Shown here: positions 1 through 12,099 of the stretch, piece by piece | How positions within the stretch are numbered: position 1 is the first letter of the stretch | How the letters are laid out: each line of letters opens with the position of its first letter | Assembly: GCA_022605405.1 (NCBI GenBank) | Contig: JABYQQ010000007.1 | Span: 2,046,001-2,110,000 of the forward strand | DNA length: 64,000 nt | Direction: 5' to 3' | From: Earliella scabrosa | Lineage: Eukaryota; Basidiomycota; Agaricomycetes; Polyporales; Polyporaceae | Notes under the pieces: model-generated | What the model was told of the DNA's origin: nothing | The model's database searches: none | What the model saw: only the letters and a program-made list of their open reading frames with translations | Position numbers and translations under genes: made by a program

Positions 1-198
1 CCGCCGCGACGAGGGGCGGGGGCTGGGACGAAGGAGGTGACGGACAAGGTTCAGTCGGAGGTGGCCAAGCAGCGTGCACGGGAGCAGCGCAAGTACCACT
101 CGAAGAAAGGGGCGCAGCGGACGGGCGGCAGACAGAAGGGGAGCAAGAGGAAACAGGACACTAGAATCAAGGTCGACGGCGGCGGCTTCTGGGACTAG
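1..198 (+). CDS. RIO2: 3' end of a probable RIO2 atypical protein kinase gene
   Basis: An open frame enters from the left edge and ends at a TAG at 196-198, so only the last 65 residues are visible. The tail is very basic (RKYHSKKGAQRTGG, then QKGSKRKQDTR) and ends in a Gly-rich GGGFWD. From memory, fungal RIO2 kinases end in this kind of basic KYHSK..GSK.KQDTR..D..G.WD tail. RIO2 is a kinase/ATPase of late pre-40S ribosome maturation, acting in nucleus and cytoplasm. The kinase domain lies outside the window, so the assignment rests on the tail alone and remains probable rather than proven. Confidence 0.55.
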   Translation, partial: PPRRGAGAGTKEVTDKVQSEVAKQRAREQRKYHSKKGAQRTGGRQKGSKRKQDTRIKVDGGGFWD

Positions 199-2760
199 GC
201 CTGGAGTCTCTGCCCTCGGATGGTTCGGTAAAGCCTGTTGGCCCGTCCCGGGGTCGTCCGTAGCGTCACCGGTTGCGTTGTAGAGAGAGAGTCGTCGTTG
301 TATGCGCATAGAATGAGAGCGAGGGATGGCCGGACTCGCTGGAATCTGCTGGACGTCTGTCCGGGGACTGTCGTAAGTGGTGTGCGTGTGCACGATCGAG
401 GGCCAGTGGGTCGGAGGCTCCAGGCAAGTGCCATCTGTCTGTGGGCCTTCTAGCAGGACCTTGCAGGCGACGATCGGCCGGGCTGCGCTCACGGATTAAT
501 CGGCGCACGGAGATGACAGATTACGTGCACAGTCTCTGTGACCGGGCGCATTTTGGCAACTTGCGTCAGAAGCTGTGGATGGTGCGCCAGCCATGCCAAT
601 CGTGACATGCCCGTCGACAGCCCACCCCATATCCATCCTCGCACCCTGCACACTCGAAGTCGAGACTCGAGAGCGGTGGGGCCCCCACGAATGGGTGAAG
701 ACGTGCGCCATATTCGATCCCGGGCCTCCAAAATTTTCCGCCGCGGTTGAGCACCTTGAGCCCGGGGGGTCAGAAATAGCGCGAGCACGCCATCGCCCCC
801 CGCACGGTGCTTGGTCGCTCGTTGCCGCGCAAAGTCCGAGTGCCTCGCGGAGGAAGGTATCGGTCGGGTAGTGTGAGTGGACAGCATACTATGATGGATA
901 AGGCAGTCGGCGTACCAGACGTGCGCACCTCTGCGGCTTAATTTACGCTTATACGCTGCGAAGGCCGCTGGGCGTCGTCAGCGGGCAAGGCGACGCCCTG
1001 CACGGCTGTAGCCATTAGGGGGGCAGGCCGCCGCCAGTCCAGCTCGCCAGCTTCCGTTTCGGGCAGGCTTCGTCCCAATCCGGCGGTGCGACTGTCGCGT
1101 CGGGCGGACAGTTCGGCTGCGCGAGACGGGGAACCACGAAGACGGTGCATGGTATGACGACGGCTGCTCTCTCGCCTGGGTTTGTCCGCCAGCGAGGCCC
1201 TCCCCGCCGGTGCTCCCCCGGCCCAGACGCAGGGCTCGTCGGTCACTGGCGCAGAGACGACGGCAACGCTGACGCGTTCGTGCACGGGCCATGTGGGGGC
1301 GACCCCGCACCTCGTCACGCCCGCCGTCGTGAAGGGCAGCGAGGATCGTTGAGCAGAAGGCCTGGGGCGCGCTGGACGATCGTCCCGCAGCCACCTCAAA
1401 CAGTCTCCAGATCCTGCCCAGATCGTGAGCACCCCAAATCCCAGTCCGCTATTAGGCAGATTGAGCATTCCAGATCTCACCTGCCAACGCCCCGCCCTCT
1501 CGTCCGCCGATCGAGTCCACGTCCGCCGTCGCCTTCCAGATTCGACTTGTCCGCCAGATTGCATAGCGCCAGCCGAATCTCTGCAACCGAGCAAGATCGC
1601 AGATCTTCTCCCTTCTCTCCATACGGTCCGCGATCGGTGCCCGGAACTGTTGGTCCAGGTGGTTCCCCCTCGAGAGATATTCTGATAACCACAGTCCGTC
1701 TCTGGTCAGCCGGACAAGCCGGGTATGTTCTGCATTCCAGATACTCACAGACCGTCCTCCTCCCCCCGTCTGTTCACCGGTCGACCGGTGTGACACCATC
1801 CAGCGCCCGAGAAGACCTCGCGCGGTCGTCGCCATCGAGTCCGCCCGCCCTGTGGCGCAGTCACAGACGGCTCAACCGGCCCCGCGCGAGGGATGGAAGC
1901 GACGAACGGCGTGCGTTCGAACGTTCTCATGAAGCCCCTTGCAATCGAGCTGACGAGCAATCACGAACCTTTTCATCATCGAGCCGACCAGCTCTCACCC
2001 TGTCCGTATCTCCGCGGCGCGTACCTTCCCAAACCGCTTTCGGCCACCCCCTCCCCATACGCAGCGTCGTCCTCTCTTGTCGATCGTACCAATCGTAGTC
2101 GTCCGACTTTGATGCTCGGTCTGGACACGATGGCCGTCGCAGCTGCGTCGGGGCGACGTGTCCTCGGTGGGGTCTTCGTTACGTTTAACGTCGTCCCGAA
2201 ACTCCGCAACATATGGCGCAGTCATACATGATCGCAGATCGTATTGGCAGCATACGAGAAAAGGACAAACTGGTGGGGAGCGTACCTCTGTCACGCGTCG
2301 CCCCAAAGACAGCAGCCATGCGCAAACCTAGCTGCACAGGCCACGGGACGGCCAAACCGCGTGAAGCAGGCTGCATCAGAATGGGCACCAGTCGCGAGAA
2401 CGCTCGGGACGTACGCGTGCGTCCTCGACAGACGCAGGTGAACACCGAGCCTCATCGTGGGCATTCGATCGGCCGTTTATCTGCGCTTAGGGACCAAAGC
2501 AACGGATAGTAAGACGCGGATGCACACGACACTTAGAGATGGAAACATGTCCATAGCTTATCGTCAATGAATGCCTTGGGAGACGCGTCTCGTCCTGCTG
2601 CTTGACCACCTCATGTTCCGCAGAGCTGTGTAGAGGATGGTGGGTCAAAAGAGAGCGCTAGTGCACACAACAACGAGGTAACATATACAGTACACGCTGG
2701 GGGGCATATCAGTATTCACATTTTACCTGGCAGAACGGAGGAGACGTACCAATAGTAAGC
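199..2760. other. Intergenic region without a supportable gene
   Basis: This 2.5-kb stretch separates the probable RIO2 end from the convergent SPF30 gene. Many overlapping frames are open on both strands because of the high GC content. None shows a conserved motif, a plausible splice pattern or non-repetitive protein-like composition. I see no tRNA-like or terminal-repeat structure. It presumably holds the 3' UTRs of both flanking genes; an untranslated RNA cannot be excluded. Confidence 0.5.
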
Positions 2761-3596
2761 TCACGCATTTGGGTCGTCCGTGGCCTCAAACTTGTGTTTG
2801 ATTCGAGGTGCGACCTCCGTCATCCCCTTCCCACTCCCGGTCACTCCGACTACATATCCCAAGCACCAAACCATCAGCATGACGAGCTCACGGCACCAGC
2901 AACGGAAACGACACACGCACCTCGTCCTAACGGGTTATCCGGTGTCTTGAAGATGCTCGTCCCCGTCACGCCGGCGATATGGATACCCTTCTTCTCGCTC
3001 TTCTTCGCAAACTTCTGCCACGACGCCTGCTTGTTCTGCTGCTCCTTCGCCTTCGCCGCGCGCACCTCGAGCTTCTTCTCGTTCTTCTTCTTCTTCCTCT
3101 CCCGCTCCTCCTCCTCCTCCTTCGACAGCTTCCGCTTGCCCGCCGCCCCGCCCGCGCCGTACCCCCCGCCCGCGGCCCCCGCCCCGCCCCCGCCCGGGAG
3201 CGCCTTCACCTGCGCGCCGCCGACGAGCTCCGTGTTGTTGTACCCCTTGAACACGACGCTGTACACCCTGTTGTCCGCCGAGCCCCCGACGGACGCGATC
3301 CGCGCCGGGTACCACTGCCCGTCGCCCGAGTACTTTGCGAGCACCTCGTCGCCCGCGGCCCACGCCTTGCCCGCGGGCGCGCTTGAGGCAGCGGCGGAGG
3401 CGGAGGTGGACGCCTTCTTGTCGGCCTTGGACGAGGACGCGGCTTCTTGCTGCGCGAGCGCGGCTTGGGTGAGCTCGATGAGCTCTTTGAGCTCCGAGTG
3501 CAGCTCTTTGAGCTTGTCGTTCTCGGGGTCGGAGGCGAGCGCGAGCTCGACTTGGGAGAGCTGCACTTGGTAGGTCTCGAGGTCGGCCTTGTCCAT
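2761..3596 (-). CDS. SPF30: Survival-motor-neuron-related splicing factor 30 (Tudor domain)
   Basis: Exons are 3596-2921 and 2849-2761, giving 254 aa. The single 71-nt intron (2850-2920) has a GTGCGT donor and TAG acceptor. Splicing replaces a readthrough tail by GRVGVTGSGKGMTEV, which is the conserved SPF30 C-terminus. The N-terminal ~50 residues form a coiled coil (MDKADLETYQVQLSQVELAL). A Tudor domain follows at about residues 85-140 (WAAGDEVLAKYSGDGQWYPA), then a Gly-rich linker and a Lys/Glu-rich helix. SPF30/SMNDC1 binds symmetrically dimethylated Sm proteins and is needed for spliceosome assembly in the nucleus. An upstream in-frame ATG would add 46 residues with no family resemblance, so I chose the internal start before DKADLE. 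Confidence 0.88.
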
Positions 3597-4598
3597 GGTC
3601 CAAAGTAGTACGCGCGCAGTTCGGGTTAGCAGAGGGGTGTGGCTGCTATCGCAGGTCGAGAGTTGTGTGTAGCAGTTAGTAGCTGAGAGCCAGACGAGCC
3701 AGACAATGGATGCGATACCGGACTCGGTGTGCACGCTCGCAGTGAGGACAAGTGACCGGCGCTCGTGCCGGTGGTCAGGGGGGCGTGGGAAGCGTGCGAA
3801 TATCGCTCGTCACCACTTAACCTTATTTCCCTCCCGGTATACGACTGCGCCACTCCACTAGAGTCCATACATCGCCCGTCGCAAACTCTAATCGTCTCCA
3901 AGGTTTGGCGTGCAGCGTGGCGACACGACTCTGCGTGTGGTCGTCCCTGGCAAGACGCTGTGAGTTTGATCGGGCCCAGCTGCTGGCCAGTTGCAAGGGT
4001 AAGGACAGGACGCCAATCGCGGCGCGCCCCCACGCCAGCCGCAAAGCCGTCCACGGTCCAGTCATGATCAACCCCCTGCAACTTGGCAAGAGGTTCTTCT
4101 TCTGACACTCCCACCCTAAGCCCGGCCGCCGCAGCATGCAGCTTCCTTCTCGCAAACCATACTTGCCGCGTGTACGGCAGGTGGTCTGCATCCGGTGCTG
4201 TTTCATGTGCATGCCCTTGCCCGATTTCCCATCGGCAATGTCAGGAGCTCAAATTTTTCAGTTCCATTAGTGCCGCGAAGCAGCGACGAAGCACCGGCGG
4301 GCGGAAAAGAAGTGTGCTCCGTGCGTGCGCAGATATTCCGATTTCGATACGGCCCACGAGTCCGCGTAGCCAGCCTGGATGGTTTCTACATACAGGTGCG
4401 TGGGCGCAATATTTTGGTTTGCTCGAACGGTATGATACAAGATTACGAACTATGTTACAGATGCGACTGTCTCGCGCAAGGCTACGATATCGATTCCCGA
4501 AAATGATTGGTGAACCCCAAAACCTCCAGCAAAGCAGCCGACAGAAGAGCAAAAGGAATACGATAACCCGAAAACGAGAGAGTGAGAAGGTCGTCGCT
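3597..4598. other. Intergenic region, no gene seen
   Basis: This 1.0-kb interval holds the 5' flank of SPF30 and the 3' flank of the next minus-strand gene. It contains short overlapping frames only. None has a motif or convincing splice sites. I see no repeat or RNA structure that I can name. Confidence 0.5.
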
Positions 4599-5544
4599 TC
4601 AATATGGCTTGTTGGAGCTCGCCGTGCCTGCACTGAGTCTGTCCTCTAGCCCCTTGATCTGCTAGGCGTGATCAGTGTTGTTGACGACGTCTACCAGGGA
4701 ATATCGCTTACGGCGCGCTCGATCTCAAGTATCTTTAGCCTGAGCTCCACCGCGTCGTGGTGCAGCCCGGACACCATACTCTGCAGCAAGGCGGTCAACC
4801 ATAACGCCACGCAGGGTGCAAGGTGCGTCATACCTTGGCTGTTTTTGCGTTGAGCCCGCGATACGGCTCCAGTTGCTCGAACGGTACGGGGGCGAGAGAG
4901 TAGCCGAGGAGCTGCTCGTGGAGGCGGTCGATATGCGCCTCGAGGCTGGCAGTGTATATCGTCCGCCTGTGCGGCGCGCCCATCGTGGCTCTGTGAGAGA
5001 GGTCAGAGGTCAGACGCGTTCGTGGCCGAGGAGAAGCTGCATACATTTCTTGGGGAGTGAAGACAAGCTTCTCGAGGGCGTGGTTCCACATCTTGCGTCG
5101 CTTGCCCGCGACCTGCTTCTTGATGTAGAGACGCGCGTACGGGTGCGGGAAGCTGCCCCGGACGACGAGACTATCGTCCATGAGAGCTGGCTCAGAGCAT
5201 CGTCGAGAGATGCGCCTGGAGGGGCCAACGGACGAGGGGCCCGCCCCAGGCGGCGTCGCCGAGGATGGATGTGAAGGAAGCAAGGGAGACTGGTGCGAGT
5301 ACGGGGGAAGTGGGCTGTCGGTGAAGGACGTGCTGGAGCTGGGTGATGGGGTGAACATGTCGCGGACGTAGTAATCGTCCTGCGGTGTAAGTGCGGGCAC
5401 ATCACAGGAAGCAGAGGTGCCTGTGTAGACCTCGAGGTGAGGGCGGGGAGGCAGCACGGGAATGGCGACGCCGTCGAGAGGGGTGAGGGGGGCGCTGACC
5501 GGGGAGACTGCGGCCGAGTGGGTGAAGGCCAGAGCAGACTGCAT
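4599..5544 (-). CDS. Unnamed fungal protein, member 1 of a divergent paralogue pair
   Basis: Exons are 5544-5045, 4990-4834, 4780-4712 and 4658-4599 (261 aa), with introns of 53-54 nt. The N-terminal ~130 residues are Ser/Pro-rich and probably disordered. A conserved block follows from about residue 145: RRKMWNHALEKLVFTPQEI, then RRTIYTASLEAHIDRLHEQL, then YRGLNAKTAKSM, ending in a Leu/Glu heptad-like helix. The gene at 6994-8181 carries the same block with introns at the same codons and phases, so the two are paralogues. I do not recognise the family. The basic-then-helical layout recalls bZIP or bHLH proteins, but the DNA-contact residues of those families are not evident. The last exon could instead read through to a stop at 4691. 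Confidence 0.72.
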
Positions 5545-6993
5545 GGTGTACGAGAGAGCGGGCGGATGCTGGCGAAGTGGACGCGGGCCTGGGGACTTAT
5601 GTACGCTTGGCGGACGCGGGCCCGTATTCGCGAGGGCATCCGGACTGGGACGCGAGGAGGGACGGAGGCAGTGGGGCGGACGATCTCAGCTGATGGGGCA
5701 TTTTCGCGCGGGTGCTTGGGGGCGAACATGAATGCATGGCGATCTTGCGTCGCCGGAAGAGAGGAGAGGCTTCGAGCTTCGAGAGCCAGACGATTGGAGC
5801 CCTGAGAACAATCATGGTCATATCACGGCGTCCTTCGGGCACCTCTTTTACCTAACCGCACCCCGGCCTCCCGCGCCGTCCTTGCGCCGTGCCCCCGACG
5901 TTGACGTTTTCCTCTGATCCTAGGCTTCCCAACTCGGCCTCCCGGTTGCCCGTTCTGGCCCCAGCTCCTCGGTCGCGACCATCGATGAAATCGATGTTGG
6001 CGCAGTGCGGGGGCCCCCACCGGGTGGCCCGTGCGCGGGGTGAAGAGAGCGGAGACGGGTGCGACGACGGCCATTCGCGAGCCGGCCCAACGCTGGGCCA
6101 CGAGCGACGTCGGTGAGGCATCGCAGGCGGGCGCGCCATCAGAGGGCTGAGATCGGAATCTGCATCGAGATCTCCGCGGGTAACGAGCAGCAAGGAGCGC
6201 GTCTTTGTGACCTTCCCAGCGGGCTCGAATTGACGAGTAAATGAATGCGTCTGCTGAAGATGGTCAGTCCTTGTCCACAAACGTACGCCCGGCCGCTCCT
6301 ATCGGACTCGAAGCGCGACGCCCGCCGACAACGGCGACCAGGGTTCCCGTCCCAGCTCCCTTCCTGTGACTGCTCGTCATGTTTCCACGAGGTCTGTGAT
6401 TAAATTTGCTGACACTCCATGCACCCGTCCCATTTCTGACCACGCTCCCTCCCACCGGCCACCCCTCACGCCCGCTCTCCCAATTCGCGCGAATATTAAT
6501 ATTATGCGCGACAGTCGCCTCTGCGCCGCCGTGCGTGCGCTGCTGAGCCCGGCGAAGACCGGTGCCTGCCAGCGGGGGTGGCAGTACGCACGCGCCTGCG
6601 ACGCCCCGTCGCCAACTGCGAACGCAGCGACATGATCCGCGGCGCGAGCAACCTTCGCGGGTGGACTTATGGAAGGACCTGCTGCAAACTCGAGGGCCCG
6701 CGAGTGCATTCCACAGCTGCTCGGTGCCATGGACGCGCTAGGCAACCGCGTGCAGCATGGAACACCCGCATACCCTCGCGAGCCATGGACCGATTAGGGG
6801 ACACGGGGACCCCGGCGCGAGCACCACCCCGATTTCTGAGAGATGCCCGACGGTGAGCAATCTTAACGCCGCATCTCAGATACTTGGGGCCCATCCCGTG
6901 ATCTCATTTCTCGTATTTCTCCTCTCTCGCGTCCCCTCCACCGTCATCGCTTTCGCCGCAATCTCGTCCTCTGCCGTCCCAGCAACACAAGCC
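5545..6993. other. Intergenic region between the divergent paralogues
   Basis: This 1.45-kb interval lies between the start codons of the two divergent paralogues and should contain both promoters. I see no convincing gene in it. The long plus-strand frame covering 6757-6993 is simply the 5' UTR of the next gene read in frame. A shared or bidirectional control region is possible but unproven. Confidence 0.5.
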
Positions 6994-8181
6994 ATGGACT
7001 CCGGCTACCCGCCCCATGTCGCTGACGGCCCCTACCACCACCACCCGACCCACGCCGTCCACGTCGACTACACCTATCCACCCGACCAGAATATGGGTTA
7101 CGCGCCCCAGTACGACTACGCCGCGGGACAGTGGCAGCTCTACTGCTCTTACGCCGACCCCGAGTATCATCCACCCTACCAGGCCGCTCCCTTCCACGGC
7201 CTCGACCATGGCTACCAGCCGCACTCGCCATCCACCGACCTCCCTCTCCACGCGCCTGTTCCCGTTTCTACCTACAGCTCTCTTCTTGCCGAAAACGCGG
7301 GGTCCGAGTCCACGTCCACGACATCCCACTTCCCCTCGCGAGAGCTCGGCTCTCCCGTCGAGGACACGAAGCCTCTGTCGATCGAGCACGAGAACCCCCT
7401 CGACGTCTACCTAGATGCACCACAGGTTCTCATCCCCACCCCTTCCGAGCTCCTCACCGACCTCAGTTCCCGTGAGAGCGGCGCCGCTTCCGACGGCGAT
7501 CCGGCCGTGAAGGCGTCTCCCAAACGAACTCCAAGCGGTTCGTCTGGCAAGGCCAAACGGGGGGCTCGCGAGAAGCCCGACACGCTCAACCAGAGGAAGG
7601 CCTATTTCCGCTCGGTCTCTGACAACGTGGGCTTCACCATCACGGACCCGTACGTTGATCAATTTTACCTATCGATCGCGCTAACCGCCTCTCGTATTCC
7701 AGTGACTCGATTACCTCTCACGACAAGAAGCGCAGCTACCTCGAATGTCTCGAGGAATACGTCCAGTGGCTCCACGAGCAGATCCACCTCGTTGGGCATA
7801 AGCCGGTCACTCTGGAGCGGATATCCACATACCGGGGCCTGAAAAACCGCTCTCTTCGTGTTCGTCTTATTTCCCTTCGGCTGCTGACCTGGGGACACCT
7901 GACCCTTACCGCTGCTCGTTTGTGACAGACGATCCTCGTGCATAATCAGAATACCTTGTACAAACTCAATATGCAGAAACTGGAGGCCGAGGCTAAGGTT
8001 CGCCCCTCTTTTGTCTTCGTCATTGACCGCACAAAGCTCGCCTTCTAATCTCCTCCGCTCGCAGTACATGGAACTCGAGAAGGCCGTGGAGATGATGCAG
8101 GCGGCCGAGGGTCCCCTCCCATACAGGAGACACTCAATTGCGTTGGGTGCCCTGCCTCATGGTGTGGTTTCGCACCTGTGA
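6994..8181 (+). CDS. Unnamed fungal protein, member 2 of a divergent paralogue pair
   Basis: Exons are 6994-7649, 7703-7859, 7929-7997 and 8065-8181 (332 aa). The N-terminal ~190 residues are rich in His, Tyr, Pro and Ser and probably disordered. The conserved block begins near residue 200: RKAYFRSVSDNVGFTITDPD, then KKRSYLECLEEYVQWLHEQI, then ISTYRGLKNRSLR, and ends in a long amphipathic helix (LEAEAKYMELEKAVEMM). Exon 2 (157 nt) and exon 3 (69 nt) have exactly the lengths and phases of the paralogue at 4599-5544. Start choice: the ATG at 6994 sits in a good context, and the upstream in-frame ATG at 6757 adds only low-complexity sequence. The function is unknown. Confidence 0.75.
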
Positions 8182-10961
8182 ATCGGCCCTCAACTTCGCT
8201 TCTCCGTTCTCCTGCACATCGCCGATACGGTTCACGTCTCTCCCACTCGCTCATTTTCGGCATCAGACCGTAATTCTCGAATGTATCGTACAACGTTCCG
8301 AACCTTAACTCTCCAAATCGCAGGTATTTTCTTGTCTCTTTCGTTCGCGATCCCGTTTCCGACCCGGGGTCTGTCATCACGGCCTTCGCTTGGGGGTCAT
8401 CGCGGCTAGCTACCTCATCGGTCACGTAATGTGTCACTTCGTTAGGGTCCCGAGTGAACCTTGATGTGAACATTGCGCTCCCGATGTTGTTTCAGGTGTG
8501 GCACATGTGCAGACCTTCGGACGGTCGAAGACGCGAAGCAGGATCGCCGCTGCAGCGTCCATGGCATGCACTTGCATGGAGGCCACCGTGCTCTGCCTGA
8601 TTGTCCTTCGCCGGCCGTTCGGGAGGCAGCTGCAATGTCGTGGAAGGGTGCCGCTCGCACCCTGCCGCATAACGGCATAATGCGAAGAAGTAGGAACGCC
8701 GCGAACCCTTTCGGCGACCTCAGCTGATAGTCTGACTGCACATGTACGCCACCGCCTGCGGGCCCGACCTCTGGCTGTACCGCGTCGCCGGCTATTACTG
8801 CCTTCGTCCCTGGAGGGCAGACACCGGTGGGGAACTTGAGCCGATGCGCTGAGGATGCTATCCGTACAGTCACTCACTTGCGGGCATCATCATAGGGCAT
8901 GAGGCATGTATTGCTCGTCATCAGCACTAAGCGCAGGGTACCTGACACCGAAAACGACATCCACACTGCTCCTTCGGGCACCCGCCCCTCCAACGACCTC
9001 GGCGATCTCGGACCCACTTCGCCGCGGAGCTTCGCGGGTGTATGCGCAGGGTCGGGCGCCAGGCAGGCAGGCTGGAGACGACCTAGATAGTTAGATGGCT
9101 AAACTGCGTCGGCGAGGCGGGCTAAACCACATAAGCAGGGAACCCAGCGGCGGGTCCTGTGTCCTTCGTGGCCTAGTGGGTCCGGGATGACGCGGTGGCA
9201 AAGTCCGAGGCCTGGTGCGAGGGGTGGCCGGGAAGCCGGTCGTGTCCGGGCAAATGCGAAGCTATGGCCTGCGAGGGGGAGGCTGATGCCGAATGCGGGT
9301 GTGCGGACAGGGCCTGCATCGCACTGGCCGTCCGCAAGCGGTAGGATGGCGACGCTCGCTCGGCCGATGGCGGGCGGGAGGGTGTGCGAGCGTTGCTGCT
9401 CGCCCGACCGTTTACGTACGGCCGTGCAGGGGCGAGGAGGGGCAGGGGAAGGTACGGGGTTGTGGGCGGAGGTCTGCGCAGATCCTCGAGCGAGCGAATA
9501 GGCGGGGAACGAGTGCTTAGACGAATAGACACGGACAGATGGGCGGGCGGGCGCGATGGGGGCGGACGGGAGGGAGGGTTCAGTGTTCAACGTGCGGCCT
9601 TAATGGACGTACGGCGGTGCGGGTGCGAGTCGCGCGCCGGGCGCGTGCGTGCGGGTCGGGGAATCAGAGGGAAGAATTCTCGTGTGTCGGATGTCTTGGG
9701 TGCAGGTCGCAGGTCGTGCCGTCGTTGGACGACTGGCGAGTGGCAGGCCGCTCGGTCCTGTACACAGAATGGACACAATTGCTGGAACGGGTGCGGGATC
9801 TGCCAGGTATCCGCAACGGCCAGGCAACGGCCGCGGGGCGCGGGAGGCGAGAGGAGGCGACCAAGATCCCGTTCCAAAGCCCGTTTGGCGTGTCGCTGTC
9901 ATCGGAGGCGACAGGGAGTCTAGTGCTCGTAAGGAATGAGGTCACTAGCGTCGGTGGCTCGGCTGTGTGCGGGCAGCGGCCGTCGCTGGTTCATGGGCGA
10001 TGTTCTGGTCGGGTGGGAAGTGACAACCGGCCTCGATGGTGCAAAGGGAAGAGATAGTCAGTCCTGCGAGTGTCGGAAAGATTACCCACCACGCAGCTCG
10101 TCGACTAACATACTCCTGTGGGCCAAAACGAGGGCTGCATACGTGGAGAGCGAGGTAACACGGCAGGATGCCGCGGTTGCGAGGGTTGGGTGAGTGGGGG
10201 AGCGAACGCTGGAGCTGGCTCGTGGTTGGGCACGATTTCGCAGTCCGACGGTTCAATGAATCCGGTATTGGCGCGGCGGACGTAACAAAACAGAACCTGG
10301 TTATAACTGCCTCCATCGACCTAGAAGTCAGCACGCAGCAAGCATAAGTAAGGACGTAGATACTGGTAGATGACCGGAGAATGATAGAGATCAGGTATCA
10401 TCGTCTGGACAAGACCATCATCGTGCTCACTAATTATCTTACCGATATGTAACCCCCGACAACGATCGTGTCACAGAAAAATCATCGATCATCGGTGAAC
10501 ATCTGTAAAAATGTGCACAAAGCACAGTCGCCACTCCTCTGCACGCAGGCCAAGCTAGCGGCTAGACAATGTAGGACAGAGCATGTACGCTTGTCGAGGA
10601 GGCTCAGGGCTGCCGTGGCTCGGCGGGAGGCAAATGGTAGTCGGAGCGCCCGGCGGGACCGGCGGATGCCGAGCGCAGTGGAGCCGTATTTTGCGACAAC
10701 TGATCAAGCACGAGACTCTCACAAAGCCTCCATTATTACGCCCGTCTCTCGCCTGCCTTCTCTTTCTCTACCTACATAATCTCTACATCGCAGACAGCCC
10801 CCCGCCTCTCTTGATCGGCCTGGTGCACTCGCTATTTCACTCGACGACTCGTTTCCTCGCGCATAGCATCAACCCGCACAGTTCTCTCGCACACTCTGTC
10901 CAGCGCCATCGATATAGAAGACCGTCGTACCCGCGCATACAAACATCCCTCTCGCGTCAAG
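8182..10961. other. Long intergenic region without a supportable gene
   Basis: This 2.8-kb region lies between the paralogue and eIF4E. Several frames of 100-180 codons are open on both strands (for example around 9100-9590 minus and 9384-9923 plus). Their products are Arg/Ala/Pro/Gly-rich, overlap each other and lack family motifs, which is expected of GC-rich non-coding DNA. The last ~250 bases (about 10720-10961) are pyrimidine-rich and are probably the eIF4E promoter and 5' UTR. Confidence 0.5.
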
Positions 10962-12099
10962 ATGACCTCTGTGTTGCCCGGTCCCGCTCTGCAAGCGTCG
11001 AAAGCTGCGCTTACCGCCGCACTTGCCGAGAATGCGAAGAACGGCGACGAGTCGCTCGAGCCGGGAGAGATCCAGGAGGTGGACATGCAGGCGCAGGCGG
11101 AAACTATTCGGACTGTGTTCAGCGACCCTACCAATTTCAACGTCAAGGTAAGCACACTCGACTCCCCGTCTCTATGGCCCACTGCGAGGTTGCGATACGG
11201 TCCGTTTTGTTGATCTCCATGTCTCGTAGCATCCCTTGTACTCCCCCTGGACGCTTTGGTTCGACTCTCCAGCAACTAAGGGTCGCAATCTCCCCCAGAC
11301 CCCGATGACGGCTTTCCCGCAAACACCCGTCCCGCAGACACCGGGAGGTCTCGCTGCCCAAGGCTGGATGGAGGATATCAAGCGGGTCATTACGTTCGAC
11401 AGCGTGGAAGAGTTCTGGGGGTAAGTCCGTCGCAGCCATCTCGTCTCCAACGCGACTAACATGATTGTCTAGATTGTACAATAACATCGTACCGCCCTCT
11501 GCGCTCCCCCAAAAGGCCAACTACTATTTATTCAAGGTCAGTGCATTCGGTTCCTGACATGGGTATAGATCGGTCACTAAATACTAGACATCTATAGGAG
11601 GGTATTATTCCAGCATGGGAAGACGAGGCCAACAAAAACGGCGGCAAATGGAGCATACAGCTGCCTCGAGACAAGAACCGGGCCGTCGTCGACAAGATGT
11701 GGCTCTACACCGTATGTCGAATCTAGTTCTGACCTAACGTAGCGCTTACCCAACGTGCTTCTACAGATGTTGGCGGCTATTGGCGAGACCTTCGACCCCC
11801 TCTTGACGAGCGGTGAAGGAGGCGAGGCGCCTCAGTCTTTGATCACCGGCGTGATTGTCTCGACTCGACCCCAATTCTACCGTATCTCGATCTGGACGAG
11901 GTCTGCGCCGACGCTGGCTGGCGGCGAGGACGACAAGCTGCGGGAACGAATTGAGGCGATCGGCCGACACTTCAAGACGAACGTCTTGGGCTACCAGGAG
12001 GCGCAGAAGCTCGCAGGTGCGCTCGCGACAGAGGTTGAGTTCCTATCGCACAAGGACTCTGAGAAGAAGGGGAAGCAGGCGAGGAAGATAATTGTCTGA
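10962..12099 (+). CDS. eIF4E: Eukaryotic translation initiation factor 4E (class I)
   Basis: Five exons (10962-11147, 11230-11420, 11473-11536, 11598-11711, 11767-12099) encode 295 aa. The cap-binding fold is clear: HPLYSPWTLWFD at 63-74, cap-stacking Trp108 (QGWMEDIKRVIT) and Trp154 with Glu155 (PAWEDEANKNGGKW), the dorsal VEEFWGLYNNI, and the C-terminal IGRHFKTNVLGY. eIF4E binds the m7G cap and recruits eIF4G. Both class-defining positions are Trp, which indicates class I rather than 4EHP. The protein is longer than the usual 210-230 residues because of an N-terminal extension and a PQTP-rich insertion (84-100) just before Trp108. The tail ends in a Lys-rich KKGKQARKIIV. Confidence 0.95.

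Noticed and set aside
2794..3573. 259-codon plus-strand frame opposite SPF30
   Set aside because: It is the GC-rich antisense shadow of the SPF30 exon. Its Ser/Phe/Pro-rich product has no motif and no splice logic.
9099..9923. Overlapping 163- to 179-codon frames on both strands
   Set aside because: The products are Arg/Ala/Pro-rich, overlap each other in opposite strands and contain no recognisable domain; expected by chance at this GC content.
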